DNA from: Halieaceae bacterium
Lineage (GTDB): Bacteria; Pseudomonadota; Gammaproteobacteria; Pseudomonadales; Halieaceae
Length of the DNA stretch: 43,649 nucleotides
Assembly (NCBI GenBank): GCA_902520195.1
Contig: CABYND010000016.1
Span: 1 to 43,649, forward strand
Direction: 5' to 3'
Shown: positions 24,506-33,645 of the stretch, one piece after another
How positions within the stretch are numbered: position 1 is the first letter of the stretch
How the letters are laid out: each line of letters starts with the position of its first letter
Made by a program: the position numbers and the translations under genes
The notes under the pieces: generated by a model
Database searches by the model: none
Told to the model about the DNA's origin: nothing
The model's input: only the letters and a program-made list of their open reading frames with translations

Positions 24506-26780
24506 GCAAATCTCAAGACAGTTAGACGTAACCCCTGATCCTCAGGTTCTAGAGCTGTTTGCTGCGTTGGAAATCCCAGCAGCTGGATGTCTCGCTGAGT
24601 TAATTGACAATTCTGTCGACGGATTTCGGCTGGGAGGCACTGAGGGAGGATTAATAGACATTCAGATTGAGCATTCCAAGCTCACTTTTTCGGATAATGG
24701 ACCTGGGATGACTCTTGATGAACTTGAGCGATCACTTAAGGCCGGCTCAAGCTCAAAGAGGAAAGTCGGCGAATTAGGTTTATTCGGCATTGGCTTTAAC
24801 CTGGCAACTATGAAGTTGGGCGTGCAAACCACCGTGTTCACCAAGACAGAGGACGACAAGCTGTGGAATAAAGTCGTCATCAATGTGCGTGACATGATCA
24901 AAGAGAATAGTTTCAAAATCGACAGCTCGCTAGAGGACATAGATTTAGGTTTCGAATCCGGTACCTATATTGAACTCAAGTTGCGAAAGGAATTCGCCGG
25001 AGCGCTTGGGAGGCAAAAATCGATTAGAGATTTGAGAGCGTCTATAGGGCGGCGCTATACGTTTATTCTTCGTACCAAGGTATTCGGCTTAGAGGGTGAT
25101 GTTGCTCATGATAAGCGTGATTTTGTGATCAGATTAAACACAGAGAAGATTAAGCCATTCATGCCATGCATCTGGAATGCGGATAGAAAGATGGCAAATG
25201 GTGAAGCAGCAGTGCAACTAATTGATAAGCGACTGGTGGAAACACAGGTATGCCAGGATTGCAGGACTGAAATGCCCATTGAGGTCTCTTCATGTGAATC
25301 TTGTGGCGGGCAGGACCTAATAGAGCAGCCGAGAAGAATTTGGGGCTGGCTTGGCGTCCAAAGATGCCTCGAGACAGAAGAATACGGGGTGGACCTAATC
25401 CGTAATGGGCGAACTATCGAGGAAGGTTGTAAGGACTTTTTCAAATTCAAGGATCCGGATACGGGGTCCGTAGAAAATGAATATCCTATTGAGCAGACAA
25501 ATAGAGGCAGAATCGTGGGTGAGATCCACTGCGACCATGTCCCTGTCGAATTTACAAAGCAAAGCTTTGAGCGCACCCAGTCTTTCAATAAAGTTCAGGA
25601 GACTTTGCGCGGCACCACCTGGCTTCGGCCGCAGTACGCGGTGGCGCATTGTGGCGAAAGAAACGAGTCGCCGATGGCAGTCATGTTCTCAGGTGTTCGC
25701 AGGATTGACCCAGGCACCAAATACCTCACTCCTGGAAATGGTAAAAAAGCGATCCTAGTAGAGGCAAAAAACTGGGTGAAGAAGTTCCACGCTGGTGATC
25801 CTGATTATGAAACCGACCAGAAGTGGTGGGACGCGTGCGTGTCACACGAGAAGCCTCCTCAAAAACCACCTATACCCGCAACTGTTCCTCCGTCAGGTCC
25901 ATCACCACTTGCCGGCCCTAATCCTACCTTGCCCACGAGCTCACCGCATACTACACCAGCAAATAAGAAGGAAAAGACGATTAAGGAGCTTGCTGATCAG
26001 TGGAAGGCGGGAGCAAGAAAACGCCCTGATTTATCGAAGCCCATTTACCTCAAGGTAATCGAACACAAGTTCGAGATGGAGGTATACGAAACTGTGAGCA
26101 AGATCATACCGCCGGGCGACACCACCGAAAGGGCAGCATTTTTATTGCCTACGAGCGGTGCTAACTTTGAGATTTACGTAAATAGGCATCATCCACTGAT
26201 CGACAAATGGGGCAGGCAGACAACGGACATCGCGCTTGGAGAAGCCTCTAACCATTTATATAGGCAAGGTAAGCGAGCTACTTATTCAGTAGTTTTCGCG
26301 GAGCTGATAGAGAATTTCCCTGATGAAGAAGATTCTGAAATCACTATTCGAGCTCGATGTGAGGAGTTAAAGAAATCTATTAGGACAATATTGCCAAAAC
26401 AGATCGAGGGGGACAGTACCGCAATTTGGTCTGAGATTTCGGAAACCGAACGCATTAAAATCACGCAGACAGCGAGCGATCACTCCAAGATGGATATCAA
26501 TAAATTATCAGAAGCTGGCGCGTTTGGTCAGTTTGTCACATGGCGAGCCCTCACAGAGATAATTGCTTATCGTGCTGAGCTAGTATTTGGCGGGCGCGTA
26601 TTTACACAAGCTCTTGGGGGCAACATACCAACCCTCGCTCGTGAGCGCGTCATCAGCAATACGATCAGCGCGATCAGTGACTTAATAATTTTCGAAGTTA
26701 GTGGCGAGGGAATTTCAAAATTGGAACGACAAAAGGCGGCCATAGCAATTGAATTCCTATATGACCGGCTAAGTCACTGA
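24480..26780 (+). CDS. MORC/MutL-like GHKL ATPase with zinc ribbon
   Basis: The 766-residue protein has a GHKL ATP-binding domain: N-box AELIDNSVDG (Glu40, Asn44, Asp47), G1 DNGPGM (72-77) and G2 GLFGIGFNLAT (100-110). An S5-like transducer follows, interrupted by a zinc ribbon CxxC-x10-CxxC (Cys258, 261, 272, 275) and then GVDLIRNGR. A Pro-rich linker (about 455-495) leads to a helical C-terminal domain of about 270 residues that I do not recognise. GHKL ATPases of this kind (MORC/MutL-like) have been described by comparative genomics in bacterial restriction-modification operons, where they are proposed to close as ATP-driven clamps on DNA. It lies 8 bp before the Mrr-helicase gene. Confidence 0.88.
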   Translation: MSGLNKKPEQISRQLDVTPDPQVLELFAALEIPAAGCLAELIDNSVDGFRLGGTEGGLIDIQIEHSKLTFSDNGPGMTLDELERSLKAGSSSKRKVGELGLFGIGFNLATMKLGVQTTVFTKTEDDKLWNKVVINVRDMIKENSFKIDSSLEDIDLGFESGTYIELKLRKEFAGALGRQKSIRDLRASIGRRYTFILRTKVFGLEGDVAHDKRDFVIRLNTEKIKPFMPCIWNADRKMANGEAAVQLIDKRLVETQVCQDCRTEMPIEVSSCESCGGQDLIEQPRRIWGWLGVQRCLETEEYGVDLIRNGRTIEEGCKDFFKFKDPDTGSVENEYPIEQTNRGRIVGEIHCDHVPVEFTKQSFERTQSFNKVQETLRGTTWLRPQYAVAHCGERNESPMAVMFSGVRRIDPGTKYLTPGNGKKAILVEAKNWVKKFHAGDPDYETDQKWWDACVSHEKPPQKPPIPATVPPSGPSPLAGPNPTLPTSSPHTTPANKKEKTIKELADQWKAGARKRPDLSKPIYLKVIEHKFEMEVYETVSKIIPPGDTTERAAFLLPTSGANFEIYVNRHHPLIDKWGRQTTDIALGEASNHLYRQGKRATYSVVFAELIENFPDEEDSEITIRARCEELKKSIRTILPKQIEGDSTAIWSEISETERIKITQTASDHSKMDINKLSEAGAFGQFVTWRALTEIIAYRAELVFGGRVFTQALGGNIPTLARERVISNTISAISDLIIFEVSGEGISKLERQKAAIAIEFLYDRLSH

Positions 26781-26788
26781 CCTTCTCT

Positions 26789-28450
26789 ATGCTTGATCTT
26801 AATGGCTCAGGTCTGTTCACGCCTGAGCGAATCCAAGGAATCGGGCCTCACGAGTTTCGACGAGATGTCCAGAGACTCATGTCACGGTTAGGGTTTCGAG
26901 TAATCGATGTTGATGGATCGGGAGACCGCGGTGCAGATCTGGTGTGCACGAAGGGAGAGGAAGTTTGGATCATACAAAGCAAGTACAAGAAATCTATCAC
27001 GGGCACTTGCAATGATGATGCACTGGATCAGGCGCTCAATGCCCTGCATGAATTCAACGCTCATCATGCGATCGTCGCATCCAGCGGTGTGCCTTCAAAG
27101 TCCATGGTTGAGCGCCTGTCATCGCTGACCGCCACTGGCATTAGTGTTGGTTTTTGGGGGCTCGACAGTTTACGGAAGTTTTGGCACGACGCTCCAGAGT
27201 CAACGGTCTGGTCGCTGCGGGATTATCAATCAGTGGCTGTCACGCAGATAGAAAACGACCTGGAGCTGACTGGAAGAGCTCTGCTATTTCTTGCTACTGG
27301 ACTTGGGAAGACTGTAGTGGCCGGCGAAGTTATCAGGCGGTTCATAAACCAGTACCCAGATAAAAACGTCTTGGTTTTGGCGCACACAGTCGAATTAATC
27401 CAACAGTTGATGGCATCTTTGATTTCCATGATGCCGAAAAGAGTAAATTCTCAATTATTATCTGGCGACGATAAGCCTCGCTTAGTCACTGGCTTGACTG
27501 TTGCAACTAATCTGTCGGTTCTACCATACATCGAAAAAGGATATGCACCTGATTTGGTGGTGGTGGATGAATGTCACCATGTCGGAGGTGACAACACTTA
27601 TGCTCAAGTTTTAGCCTCTTTATCGGGCGAGCATCGAATTCTGGGTGTCACTGCCACGCCTTGGCGGACTGACAAATTTGATATTCGCAATGCGTTTGGG
27701 CCGCCGAGTTACGAGTGCGGTATTGCAGAGGGTATGGCGTTGGGATACCTGGCTGAAGTCGATTATCGTCTGTTTTGTGACAACATAGATTGGGAGCAGG
27801 TGCCCGAACTCAGCAGGAACGAGTACACAATAAAGGACCTGAATCGCAAGCTGTTCATACCCCAGCGTGATGAACAGATAATCGCCGCATTGCTAGACGC
27901 CTGGACATCAACGTCTAGGCCACGTGGCGTCGTTTTTTGCCAATCCATAAGTCACGCGAAGTACCTCCACGGTTTTCTAAGTCGCTATGAATTTTGGCAG
28001 GCAGCTGAAATTCTCCATTCCCAACTTCTTCGGTCAGACCGGATGAGGGTTTTGGCGGACTTCCGTGTTGGCAGATGCCCATTGATCCTTGCAGTTGACA
28101 TATTAAATGAGGGAGTGGACGTCCCTGATGTGAATATCATTTGCTTCGCGCGAGTAACCCACTCAAGAAAAATTTTCATGCAACAGCTTGGGCGAGGGCT
28201 GCGTATTGCTGACGATAAGACCCATGTTTTAGTCCTAGATTTTGTCGCTGATGTGCGTCGAATGTTTGAGTTGCATGAGCTTGGTCGTTCTATTGAGAGC
28301 GAGCGTGAAGAAATTCAGTATGACAAACAAATCATCTTCACCGATGAGAGGGCGATAACATTGATCGAAAAGTGGATTGAGGACTCGGGGGATCTCGCAA
28401 CAGCCCATGACGAGTACCGACTAAATTTCCCTGAAACCACGGCCCCCTGA
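26789..28450 (+). CDS. Mrr-type restriction nuclease fused to SF2 helicase
   Basis: The 553-residue protein has an N-terminal Mrr-like PD-(D/E)XK nuclease (about residues 15-125): GSGDRGADLV with Asp50 and WIIQSKYKK with Gln63-x-Lys65. A superfamily 2 helicase follows: Walker A ATGLGKT (169-175), DECHH (260-264), TATPWR (288-293), and QQLGRGLRI as motif VI. Mrr-like domains cut modified or foreign DNA in type IV and related systems; fused to a translocase they resemble HsdR-like restriction subunits but without the usual large size. It is the last gene of the methyltransferase-small protein-ATPase cassette, spaced 8 bp after the ATPase, and is the probable cutting engine. Confidence 0.9.
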   Translation: MLDLNGSGLFTPERIQGIGPHEFRRDVQRLMSRLGFRVIDVDGSGDRGADLVCTKGEEVWIIQSKYKKSITGTCNDDALDQALNALHEFNAHHAIVASSGVPSKSMVERLSSLTATGISVGFWGLDSLRKFWHDAPESTVWSLRDYQSVAVTQIENDLELTGRALLFLATGLGKTVVAGEVIRRFINQYPDKNVLVLAHTVELIQQLMASLISMMPKRVNSQLLSGDDKPRLVTGLTVATNLSVLPYIEKGYAPDLVVVDECHHVGGDNTYAQVLASLSGEHRILGVTATPWRTDKFDIRNAFGPPSYECGIAEGMALGYLAEVDYRLFCDNIDWEQVPELSRNEYTIKDLNRKLFIPQRDEQIIAALLDAWTSTSRPRGVVFCQSISHAKYLHGFLSRYEFWQAAEILHSQLLRSDRMRVLADFRVGRCPLILAVDILNEGVDVPDVNIICFARVTHSRKIFMQQLGRGLRIADDKTHVLVLDFVADVRRMFELHELGRSIESEREEIQYDKQIIFTDERAITLIEKWIEDSGDLATAHDEYRLNFPETTAP

Positions 28451-28713
28451 CGTCTTATAGAGAATACTTTGCGAGGGTAGTGCATTACCTCGCGATCATG
28501 ATTCAGCAAGTGGTGGGGTAGATGGCTTTACCCTTACTGAAATCATGGGTTCTTCGTTGATGAATATTGAGGACCTCTATGGGCAAATTTTGGTCAGAGA
28601 TGTGGACGATGAACTTACCTGAAGACGAGATTGGTGAGGTTTCCCACCCCTATTAGTCGATGCTAACTTGTCCACCCCCCAGCCAGTAAGGAACGAGCAA
28701 TGCTGTTAGTTGA

Positions 28714-28920
28714 TCCATTTCAGATGGGCGCTGTTTCGTTCATAACGCTTATGTTCTTGACCGCCTTCGCCTTCGATATGAGTCGAATTCAGACTATAAG
28801 AAAGGGAAACGATTCGAGGGATTTGACGAATTTGGTGACAAGTACACGAATCTGATGATGACTCAGAGTTTCGATTGGGAACTTTTCGACATCCCCAAGT
28901 TCTTCAAAAAACTCATGTAG
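28714..28920 (+). pseudogene. Remnant coding fragment after the cassette
   Basis: After TGA at 28711-28713 the frame stays open to TAG at 28918-28920 and reads DGRCFVHNAYVLDRL, then FEGFDEFGDKYTNLM and FDIPKFFKKLM. The charge and hydrophobic pattern are protein-like, but there is no start codon near its beginning and no ribosome site. A second open stretch in the same style (SGGVDGFTLTEIMG, NIEDLYGQILVRDVDDELT) ends at TGA 28620-28622. I take the region 28451-28920 as a decayed gene of unknown family. It overlaps the convergent HEPN gene by 8 bases at its end. Confidence 0.35.
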
Positions 28921-29887
28921 TGACAGAATGAAAAGTCTCTCTGGCAAGAGGGGGCATAGAACTTTCTATTCTGGTAATCAGCTCCTCGCTCATCTCTTCT
29001 TGAAAAAAGGTCCTAATTACATTTTCGTGATGTTCAGCCGACACTATGTAGTTACAGTGCCAACACCCCACGCCCACTAGTTTCTCAAACTTATAACCGC
29101 TTCCCTTCTCTGATGTCTCCATTACAGAGAACACCCACTCTGTGCATACTGGACACGCTACGCCTTTACGAATGCGGTCATCGGGGCTGGATTCAGTAGC
29201 CATTTCATAAGTAAGGCCATCATGGCCAGTGAGGGCCTCCAACGCATCGCAAATGCGGGCCTTCAAAGTCCACTCAGCATCCCATGCGGCGTCACTTTCA
29301 GCTGCCTTATCAATCACCACTTCGTCGAAGGCTGAAGAAAATGTGGGGGATAAGCTCCATCGTAAGAACTTCTGTAAAAAGAAAGCAGGGATATGGCGTT
29401 CGTCATCTGACAGCTTTTTGTTGGTTACTGATTTCCGTATTTTCCGAAGTAGCCGCTTGAAGTCTTCGTCGTCACCTAAGTTGTATGACAAAGGTTCACC
29501 GAGAACTACTTCTACTATGTGCGCGAAGTATGGGATCCCAGTATCGAAAAATACTTCCCTGCACTCTGAGTCGTCTCTCGGGGAGAACCCTTCATGCTGA
29601 ATGCGATTTCGTAACTTTCGGAATTTGTGAGCCTTTGCATTCAAACCACTCAACAGATCTGTGTCCTCGTAATATTTTTCCTGCAGCACGTGAATGTCGG
29701 GCGCAGAACCAAGATCTTTGTATTTCGATCTCAACAGCGATTCACATCCTGACCAAGTGAGTGGAATTACCGAGGGCCAGCGGTTTAGAGCGACAAGCAT
29801 TAAAGCGCTCTCGAACGCCTGCAAAGCAGATAGAACCCCCGGTTGCGGCTCCTCCTTCGGGTGGGCAACAAACAGTAATCCCTGCAT
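28913..29887 (-). CDS. HEPN-type protein with C-terminal zinc ribbon
   Basis: A 324-residue protein from ATG 29887 (GGGGAAA upstream). The N-terminal helical domain has ALMLVALNRWPSVI and then KLRNRIQHEGF, where Arg93-x4-His98 fits the RX4-6H motif of HEPN ribonucleases and antitoxin-like HEPN proteins. A charged middle helical region follows, and a C-terminal zinc ribbon: CPVC (ACPVCTEWVF) and CWHC (GCWHCNYIV). HEPN domains are frequent in bacterial conflict systems as RNases triggered by infection, but they also occur as inactive dimerisers. No partner toxin/antitoxin gene is adjacent. It is convergent with the cassette. Function as an RNase is inference. Confidence 0.6.
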   Translation of the reverse strand: MQGLLFVAHPKEEPQPGVLSALQAFESALMLVALNRWPSVIPLTWSGCESLLRSKYKDLGSAPDIHVLQEKYYEDTDLLSGLNAKAHKFRKLRNRIQHEGFSPRDDSECREVFFDTGIPYFAHIVEVVLGEPLSYNLGDDEDFKRLLRKIRKSVTNKKLSDDERHIPAFFLQKFLRWSLSPTFSSAFDEVVIDKAAESDAAWDAEWTLKARICDALEALTGHDGLTYEMATESSPDDRIRKGVACPVCTEWVFSVMETSEKGSGYKFEKLVGVGCWHCNYIVSAEHHENVIRTFFQEEMSEELITRIESSMPPLARETFHSVTT

Positions 29888-30058
29888 ACGGTTTCCCCTG
29901 AGCAGATTTGATAAGCCTGAGCTAGTTTGCCTCAAGCGTAACGTTAAATGTTGGGTGGATTTTTTATAGCGTTGGCTTCAAACTAACAACTCGGGCGATT
30001 TGTTCCTATTGCAGGCCCGGGCGATACCCGCCGAACTTGCTAAAACGGAGATATTCTC

Positions 30059-30634
30059 ATGTCTGTTACGCGACGCGAATTCCTGCTCGGCACAGGAGCT
30101 GGACTGCTTTTACCCAAAACCTATGATTTCTTCGCCAACTTCTTGGCTAAAAACGGAGAACCGTTCCTAGAGAAACCAAGTAGCTGCACTCGTACCATAT
30201 ATTGTTCTGACATTTTCGGTGAGGGAGGTCTCAGGTTGTTACTAGACACCCCAGAGTATGAAATACCTGATTTTTCCTCTTTTACTTACGAAGAGTTTTT
30301 CCAGGAGTTTTTCCCCGACTGGCTCTCAGAGCCGGACTTTTGGGAGACCAGGAAAGATTGGTATCCAAGAGAGGCATATATTGACGAATGGACAGCTTTT
30401 GACATGTGGGTTCGTCGGCATAGCCCTGATGTAAAGGCCTTCGAACTCCTAGAGTGGGTCGATCTGGGCGAGACGCGTTCGACTCGCGACGGAGTTGACG
30501 GTTGGATTGATTTCACGGATGGCGTGCACCCAGGGAACGACAGTCGCTTCACCGACGTCGATCACCTCGGTGCAAGTATCCTCCAACATCGATTGAACGA
30601 GCTGAATATGGGCATCGAAGTAGCACTGGCTTGA
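30059..30634 (+). CDS. Tat-signal protein of unknown function
   Basis: The 191-residue product begins SVTRREFLLGTGAGLLLP, a classic twin-arginine signal (RREFLxG) followed by a hydrophobic stretch, so it is probably exported folded to the periplasm or anchored. The mature part is unusually rich in Asp/Glu and aromatic residues (SFTYEEFFQEFFPDWLSEPDFWE) and has WVDLGE, GWIDFTDG near the C terminus. No Cys pair, haem motif or molybdopterin signature is seen. No family is recognised. CGGAGA lies 9 nt before the ATG. It is an odd cargo for an island otherwise full of cytosolic DNA- and nucleotide-acting proteins. Confidence 0.65.
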   Translation: MSVTRREFLLGTGAGLLLPKTYDFFANFLAKNGEPFLEKPSSCTRTIYCSDIFGEGGLRLLLDTPEYEIPDFSSFTYEEFFQEFFPDWLSEPDFWETRKDWYPREAYIDEWTAFDMWVRRHSPDVKAFELLEWVDLGETRSTRDGVDGWIDFTDGVHPGNDSRFTDVDHLGASILQHRLNELNMGIEVALA

Positions 30635-30872
30635 AGTCAGGGCACTAAGGGCCAGATGGCTCGCGAGGAGATGCAATAGGTCGATTTTGATTTCATGGGA
30701 TCGTCGGGCTGCGTCATATCGACGAATACACGGTCGAACAGGGGCATTTGGTTTCCAGTCGCGTGCCTTTCCGCGCTTTTTCTTGGGGATGAGCCAGTCA
30801 ACAACGATCTCATGAGCGCATTCGCACATGAATTGAAATTTTGGGAGAGGAAAAGTGAATGAGGAAAACACG

Positions 30873-31196
30873 ATGTTCAAACCTGGTGATTTAGCGGTGC
30901 TACAAAATGCGACCCACTATCACGAATACAACGGTTGGTTGGTAGAAATACTCGAATCTGCTGGCGAAAAATGGGCAATGGATAGCAGAACCATGGAGAG
31001 GGTATTGATCTACGGGTACGCCGTGAGATTGATCTATGAAAATGTTGAGGCGCTTCCCCGCAAAGGCCGATTCCGGTGCAGGCCAGGGCAGCTGCGGCCT
31101 TTAAAAGGTGGCAATTCAGACGGGGAAAAGACTGAATTTTCAACTAAGCGACCGAAGCTGCGATTGATCAAACTCGAAACTGCTGGCGAATATTAG
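30873..31196 (+). CDS. Small beta-rich protein, hypothetical
   Basis: About 107 residues: MFKPGDLAVLQNATHYHEYNGWLVEIL suggests an SH3-like/KOW-like beta barrel, with PRKGRFRCRPGQLRPL and a basic tail (KRPKLRLIKL). A longer start at GTG 30855 (GGAGAGG upstream) is possible; ATG 30873 has GAGG at a normal distance and gives the more usual N terminus. No family is recognised. It stands alone. Proteins of this shape are common small island cargo and can bind RNA or partner enzymes, but nothing here shows it. Confidence 0.5.
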   Translation: MFKPGDLAVLQNATHYHEYNGWLVEILESAGEKWAMDSRTMERVLIYGYAVRLIYENVEALPRKGRFRCRPGQLRPLKGGNSDGEKTEFSTKRPKLRLIKLETAGEY

Positions 31197-31325
31197 GGAA
31201 CTAGATAGTGGAGCATTTGCGAAGCCAAACTCATGACTAGCTCAATCTCCTTTTCTACTACTGACTATGTTTCCAGCATACGGGAGGACGATTTCGCAAT
31301 ATGTGGTCATAGCAAAGGCAGAGAG

Positions 31326-31880
31326 CTAGCAAGAATAACCGTCCTCCTCGTAGGCGCACTTTACAATTTTGTCTGAATACTTGGACTGAAATTGAATAGT
31401 CCGAAAGCCGCGTGAATAAGCTGATGAGGCAACCAGTTCCTGGTCGGTGAATATCGAGCCAATCTTTTTCCAGCCATAAGGTGATGTCTGTAAAACATAG
31501 TTTTTACACCCGCCCATTCCGCAAATTCCTGTGTGCTCTAACGTGACGATCAGCTCGTCTATTTGATCTCCATTGAGATCGAGAGAGGCGACTTTAAGAC
31601 CAATGCCAAACAAAATATGTTGAAGGCAGGGATCGCTGTCGCAAAACGAGGGGCTAGGTGGGCCATATGGGAAGTGTGACTCTGTGAACCAATACTTGAA
31701 GGTGCTTGTGACTTCCTCAACAAGGGCTTCTGATATAGCCCTCGATTCTTCAGCATTGGCGCCGTCTCTAAATTCAATTTTCTGAGGCATCTTGGCCGCA
31801 TCAGTTTCGCTCTCGCCCATCGCTATACTGGCTGAGAAAAAGTAAATACAAGTGCACGCAACGGATAAAAGCTTTCTCAT
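31326..31880 (-). CDS. Exported protein, hypothetical
   Basis: The 184-residue product starts with a signal peptide (MRKLLSVACTCIYFFSASIA-MG). The mature part contains DLNGDQIDELIVTL, a calcium-binding-like DxNxDxxxE loop, and paired Cys (FCDSDPC, ICGMGGC, KCAYEEDGYSC) that could form disulfides, which fits a periplasmic protein. The DxNGD...D/E pattern is seen in EF-like and FG-GAP-like repeats, but only one copy is present. No family is recognised. It is the last of three genes on the minus strand separated by short gaps (31881-31940). It lies inside the island. Confidence 0.6.
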   Translation of the reverse strand: MRKLLSVACTCIYFFSASIAMGESETDAAKMPQKIEFRDGANAEESRAISEALVEEVTSTFKYWFTESHFPYGPPSPSFCDSDPCLQHILFGIGLKVASLDLNGDQIDELIVTLEHTGICGMGGCKNYVLQTSPYGWKKIGSIFTDQELVASSAYSRGFRTIQFQSKYSDKIVKCAYEEDGYSC

Positions 31881-31940
31881 GTCGTTATCCTCGTTTGGGA
31901 AGACGGTTGCTTAATCACTAGTGACTCTGCCAGATTAGCA

Positions 31941-32264
31941 TCAGGTGCCACGCTTCCGTTCAAAGGTAGGCGACTCAAAAGCATCCCAGTCGGGTTCACC
32001 AGATTCATCCTCTAAAGGTTTTAGACGCTCTTTTCTGGCAAGGCGCTCCTCGCCATAGACCCTCATGTGTGCCTTATCAATAGCTCTCTGAACTTCTTCT
32101 TGGGTTACCAATGAAATGGTCAGGCCAGAATCACAAAACCCAGACATGAAGCTTCGTTGCTTCTCCCATTCATCATCATGGGAAACAGAATCACCCCGCT
32201 GATATAACTCCTCTGCCAGCCTCTCAAGCTTGGACAGGAATCGGTATTTGGCGTTTTTATTCAT
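31941..32264 (-). CDS. Small charged protein, hypothetical
   Basis: A 107-residue, highly charged, mostly helical product (SKLERLAEELYQRGD, TQEEVQRAIDKAHMRVYGEERLARKERL) with an acidic tail (EDESGEPDWDAFESP). No family is recognised. Its start overlaps the stop of the membrane-protein gene upstream (32257-32589) by 8 bases, so the two are translated together. A cytosolic partner of that membrane protein is a simple reading, not shown. Confidence 0.5.
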   Translation of the reverse strand: MNKNAKYRFLSKLERLAEELYQRGDSVSHDDEWEKQRSFMSGFCDSGLTISLVTQEEVQRAIDKAHMRVYGEERLARKERLKPLEDESGEPDWDAFESPTFERKRGT

Positions 32265-32589
32265 CTTTGCCTCGCTTACGCCAGATCGATAAAAGATTGA
32301 ATGCGCTCACACCTACCGCCCCCACAATCCACGCCACCACTGACAGTTCCAGCAAAAACCAAAAAATATCGAGTTCCTCTGGATATCCCTCAACATAACA
32401 CTCTGCAAGTGGCATTGGGCATCCGACATGGCTCTGTATCAGGCCAATACCCAGCGCGCAGATGAAGATGAACTGGTATGTGATCAGCCAATAAGCGAAC
32501 TCAAGGCTGAGCAGACGCTCTCTAGAGGTCACCAGGTAGCTCAGAGCCAGCAGCAGGAGGAACGGAACGGTGATGAAAAAGAAAAGCAT
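32257..32589 (-). CDS. Small membrane protein, hypothetical
   Basis: The 110-residue product has three hydrophobic helices (about 1-22, 33-52 and 76-98) with a Cys-containing loop (GCPMPLAECYVEGYPEELD) between the second and third, which would place two Cys on the outer side. The C terminus is basic (IWRKRGKDE). No family is recognised. It is first in a coupled pair with the charged protein gene at 31941. The pair is followed by the exported protein gene at 31326, so three genes may form one envelope-related unit. Confidence 0.5.
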   Translation of the reverse strand: MLFFFITVPFLLLLALSYLVTSRERLLSLEFAYWLITYQFIFICALGIGLIQSHVGCPMPLAECYVEGYPEELDIFWFLLELSVVAWIVGAVGVSAFNLLSIWRKRGKDE

Positions 32590-32709
32590 TTGATGCTCAA
32601 ATAATGCGGAATTTAGCTCTGAACCTGTCGACTACCTGACCCTATGTCAAGAAAGAAAAAAGACCGGGTTTGTTAAAAGCCAAAGTCACACGGCTTGCGA
32701 GTATCGCAT

Positions 32710-33645
32710 TTATCTGAGCGCTCCCGATGCGGAAATGCTGACGCAGGTACCCTTGAAAACTAGAGCGCATTGCCTGGTTTGGGAAGCACTGCCGACAGCT
32801 AGCTGCCCCTCGCCTACAGTGTTGGTTTGCAGCCAGGCAGCGGACCAGACGTCATCCATCAGCTGCCTTGGATTCGCGGTCCTTGAAGATATACCTCTCT
32901 CGCGTGCCTCCCTCGCTTCCAGCGCGAAACTACGTAGGAGGCTAGGCTGATAGTTACGATAGGTTGATGCTCTGTCAAAAACTTCAATAGCCCAATAATT
33001 ATTTGCATTCAGTATTATACCGAGCTGATCTTCCTCGAACTGCCAATCGTCTATCAAGTGCTCAAATGAGCTCAATCCTCTCTCTTGAATCTCGATTTCA
33101 TCAACCGTGCAGGATTGCACGCCTAGATGTCGCTCTTTACTAGCTTGTTGCGCCCAGACTTCTGACTGATTTGCTTCCCCGCGCCCAGTTGCTCGGAGAT
33201 TATCGATAACCCCAGCAAGCTTCTCAGATCTTCCCGCTGCAGATTGCATGTAACTAGCTTCTTCGAACGATTTGCCATGGGTCCATCGTCCCCTCTCAAC
33301 GCAGGCAACTTTTACCTCCAGCTCAGAGTTAGCTGGAAACAAGGTAGTGAGATTAATGGCTCTGTTTTGTTTGGCGCCCCGTAATAATTGTCCGTGCAGC
33401 GCAAAGATTGATTGCGGAGATTTGTTCTCAACTACCACCGCACCGACGGTCTCAGCTGACGTTTCTCTCACATCACAGACCCCGTCTTTCATACTCTGAT
33501 CCAAAAGGCTGTAGGGTAGGGGGTCTAGATCTGGCCCCAACAAAGACCAGGTGGTTAAACCAGAATCCGTTCGCCGCGTACCGAAATTTATCCTCTCTAG
33601 CGAGGCTCTTATCGCTTGAGTCTCATGTTCACTCAGCGTGGGCAT
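32710..33645 (-). CDS. ARPP-1/DUF6569-like protein
   Basis: The 311-residue product contains VVVENKSPQSIFALHGQLLRG directly followed by AKQNRAINLTTLFPANSE and KVACVERGRW; the order and spacing fit the ARPP-1 domain (DUF6569), named for association with ADP-ribosylglycohydrolases and rhodanese-phosphatases in bacterial conflict operons. Its exact activity is not known to me. The ATG overlaps the stop of the regulator gene by one base (TAATG), so the two are coupled. About 1.4 kb away is a macrodomain gene, which strengthens an ADP-ribose theme. No ADP-ribosyltransferase or glycohydrolase gene is seen in between. Confidence 0.75.
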   Translation of the reverse strand: MPTLSEHETQAIRASLERINFGTRRTDSGLTTWSLLGPDLDPLPYSLLDQSMKDGVCDVRETSAETVGAVVVENKSPQSIFALHGQLLRGAKQNRAINLTTLFPANSELEVKVACVERGRWTHGKSFEEASYMQSAAGRSEKLAGVIDNLRATGRGEANQSEVWAQQASKERHLGVQSCTVDEIEIQERGLSSFEHLIDDWQFEEDQLGIILNANNYWAIEVFDRASTYRNYQPSLLRSFALEAREARERGISSRTANPRQLMDDVWSAAWLQTNTVGEGQLAVGSASQTRQCALVFKGTCVSISASGALR

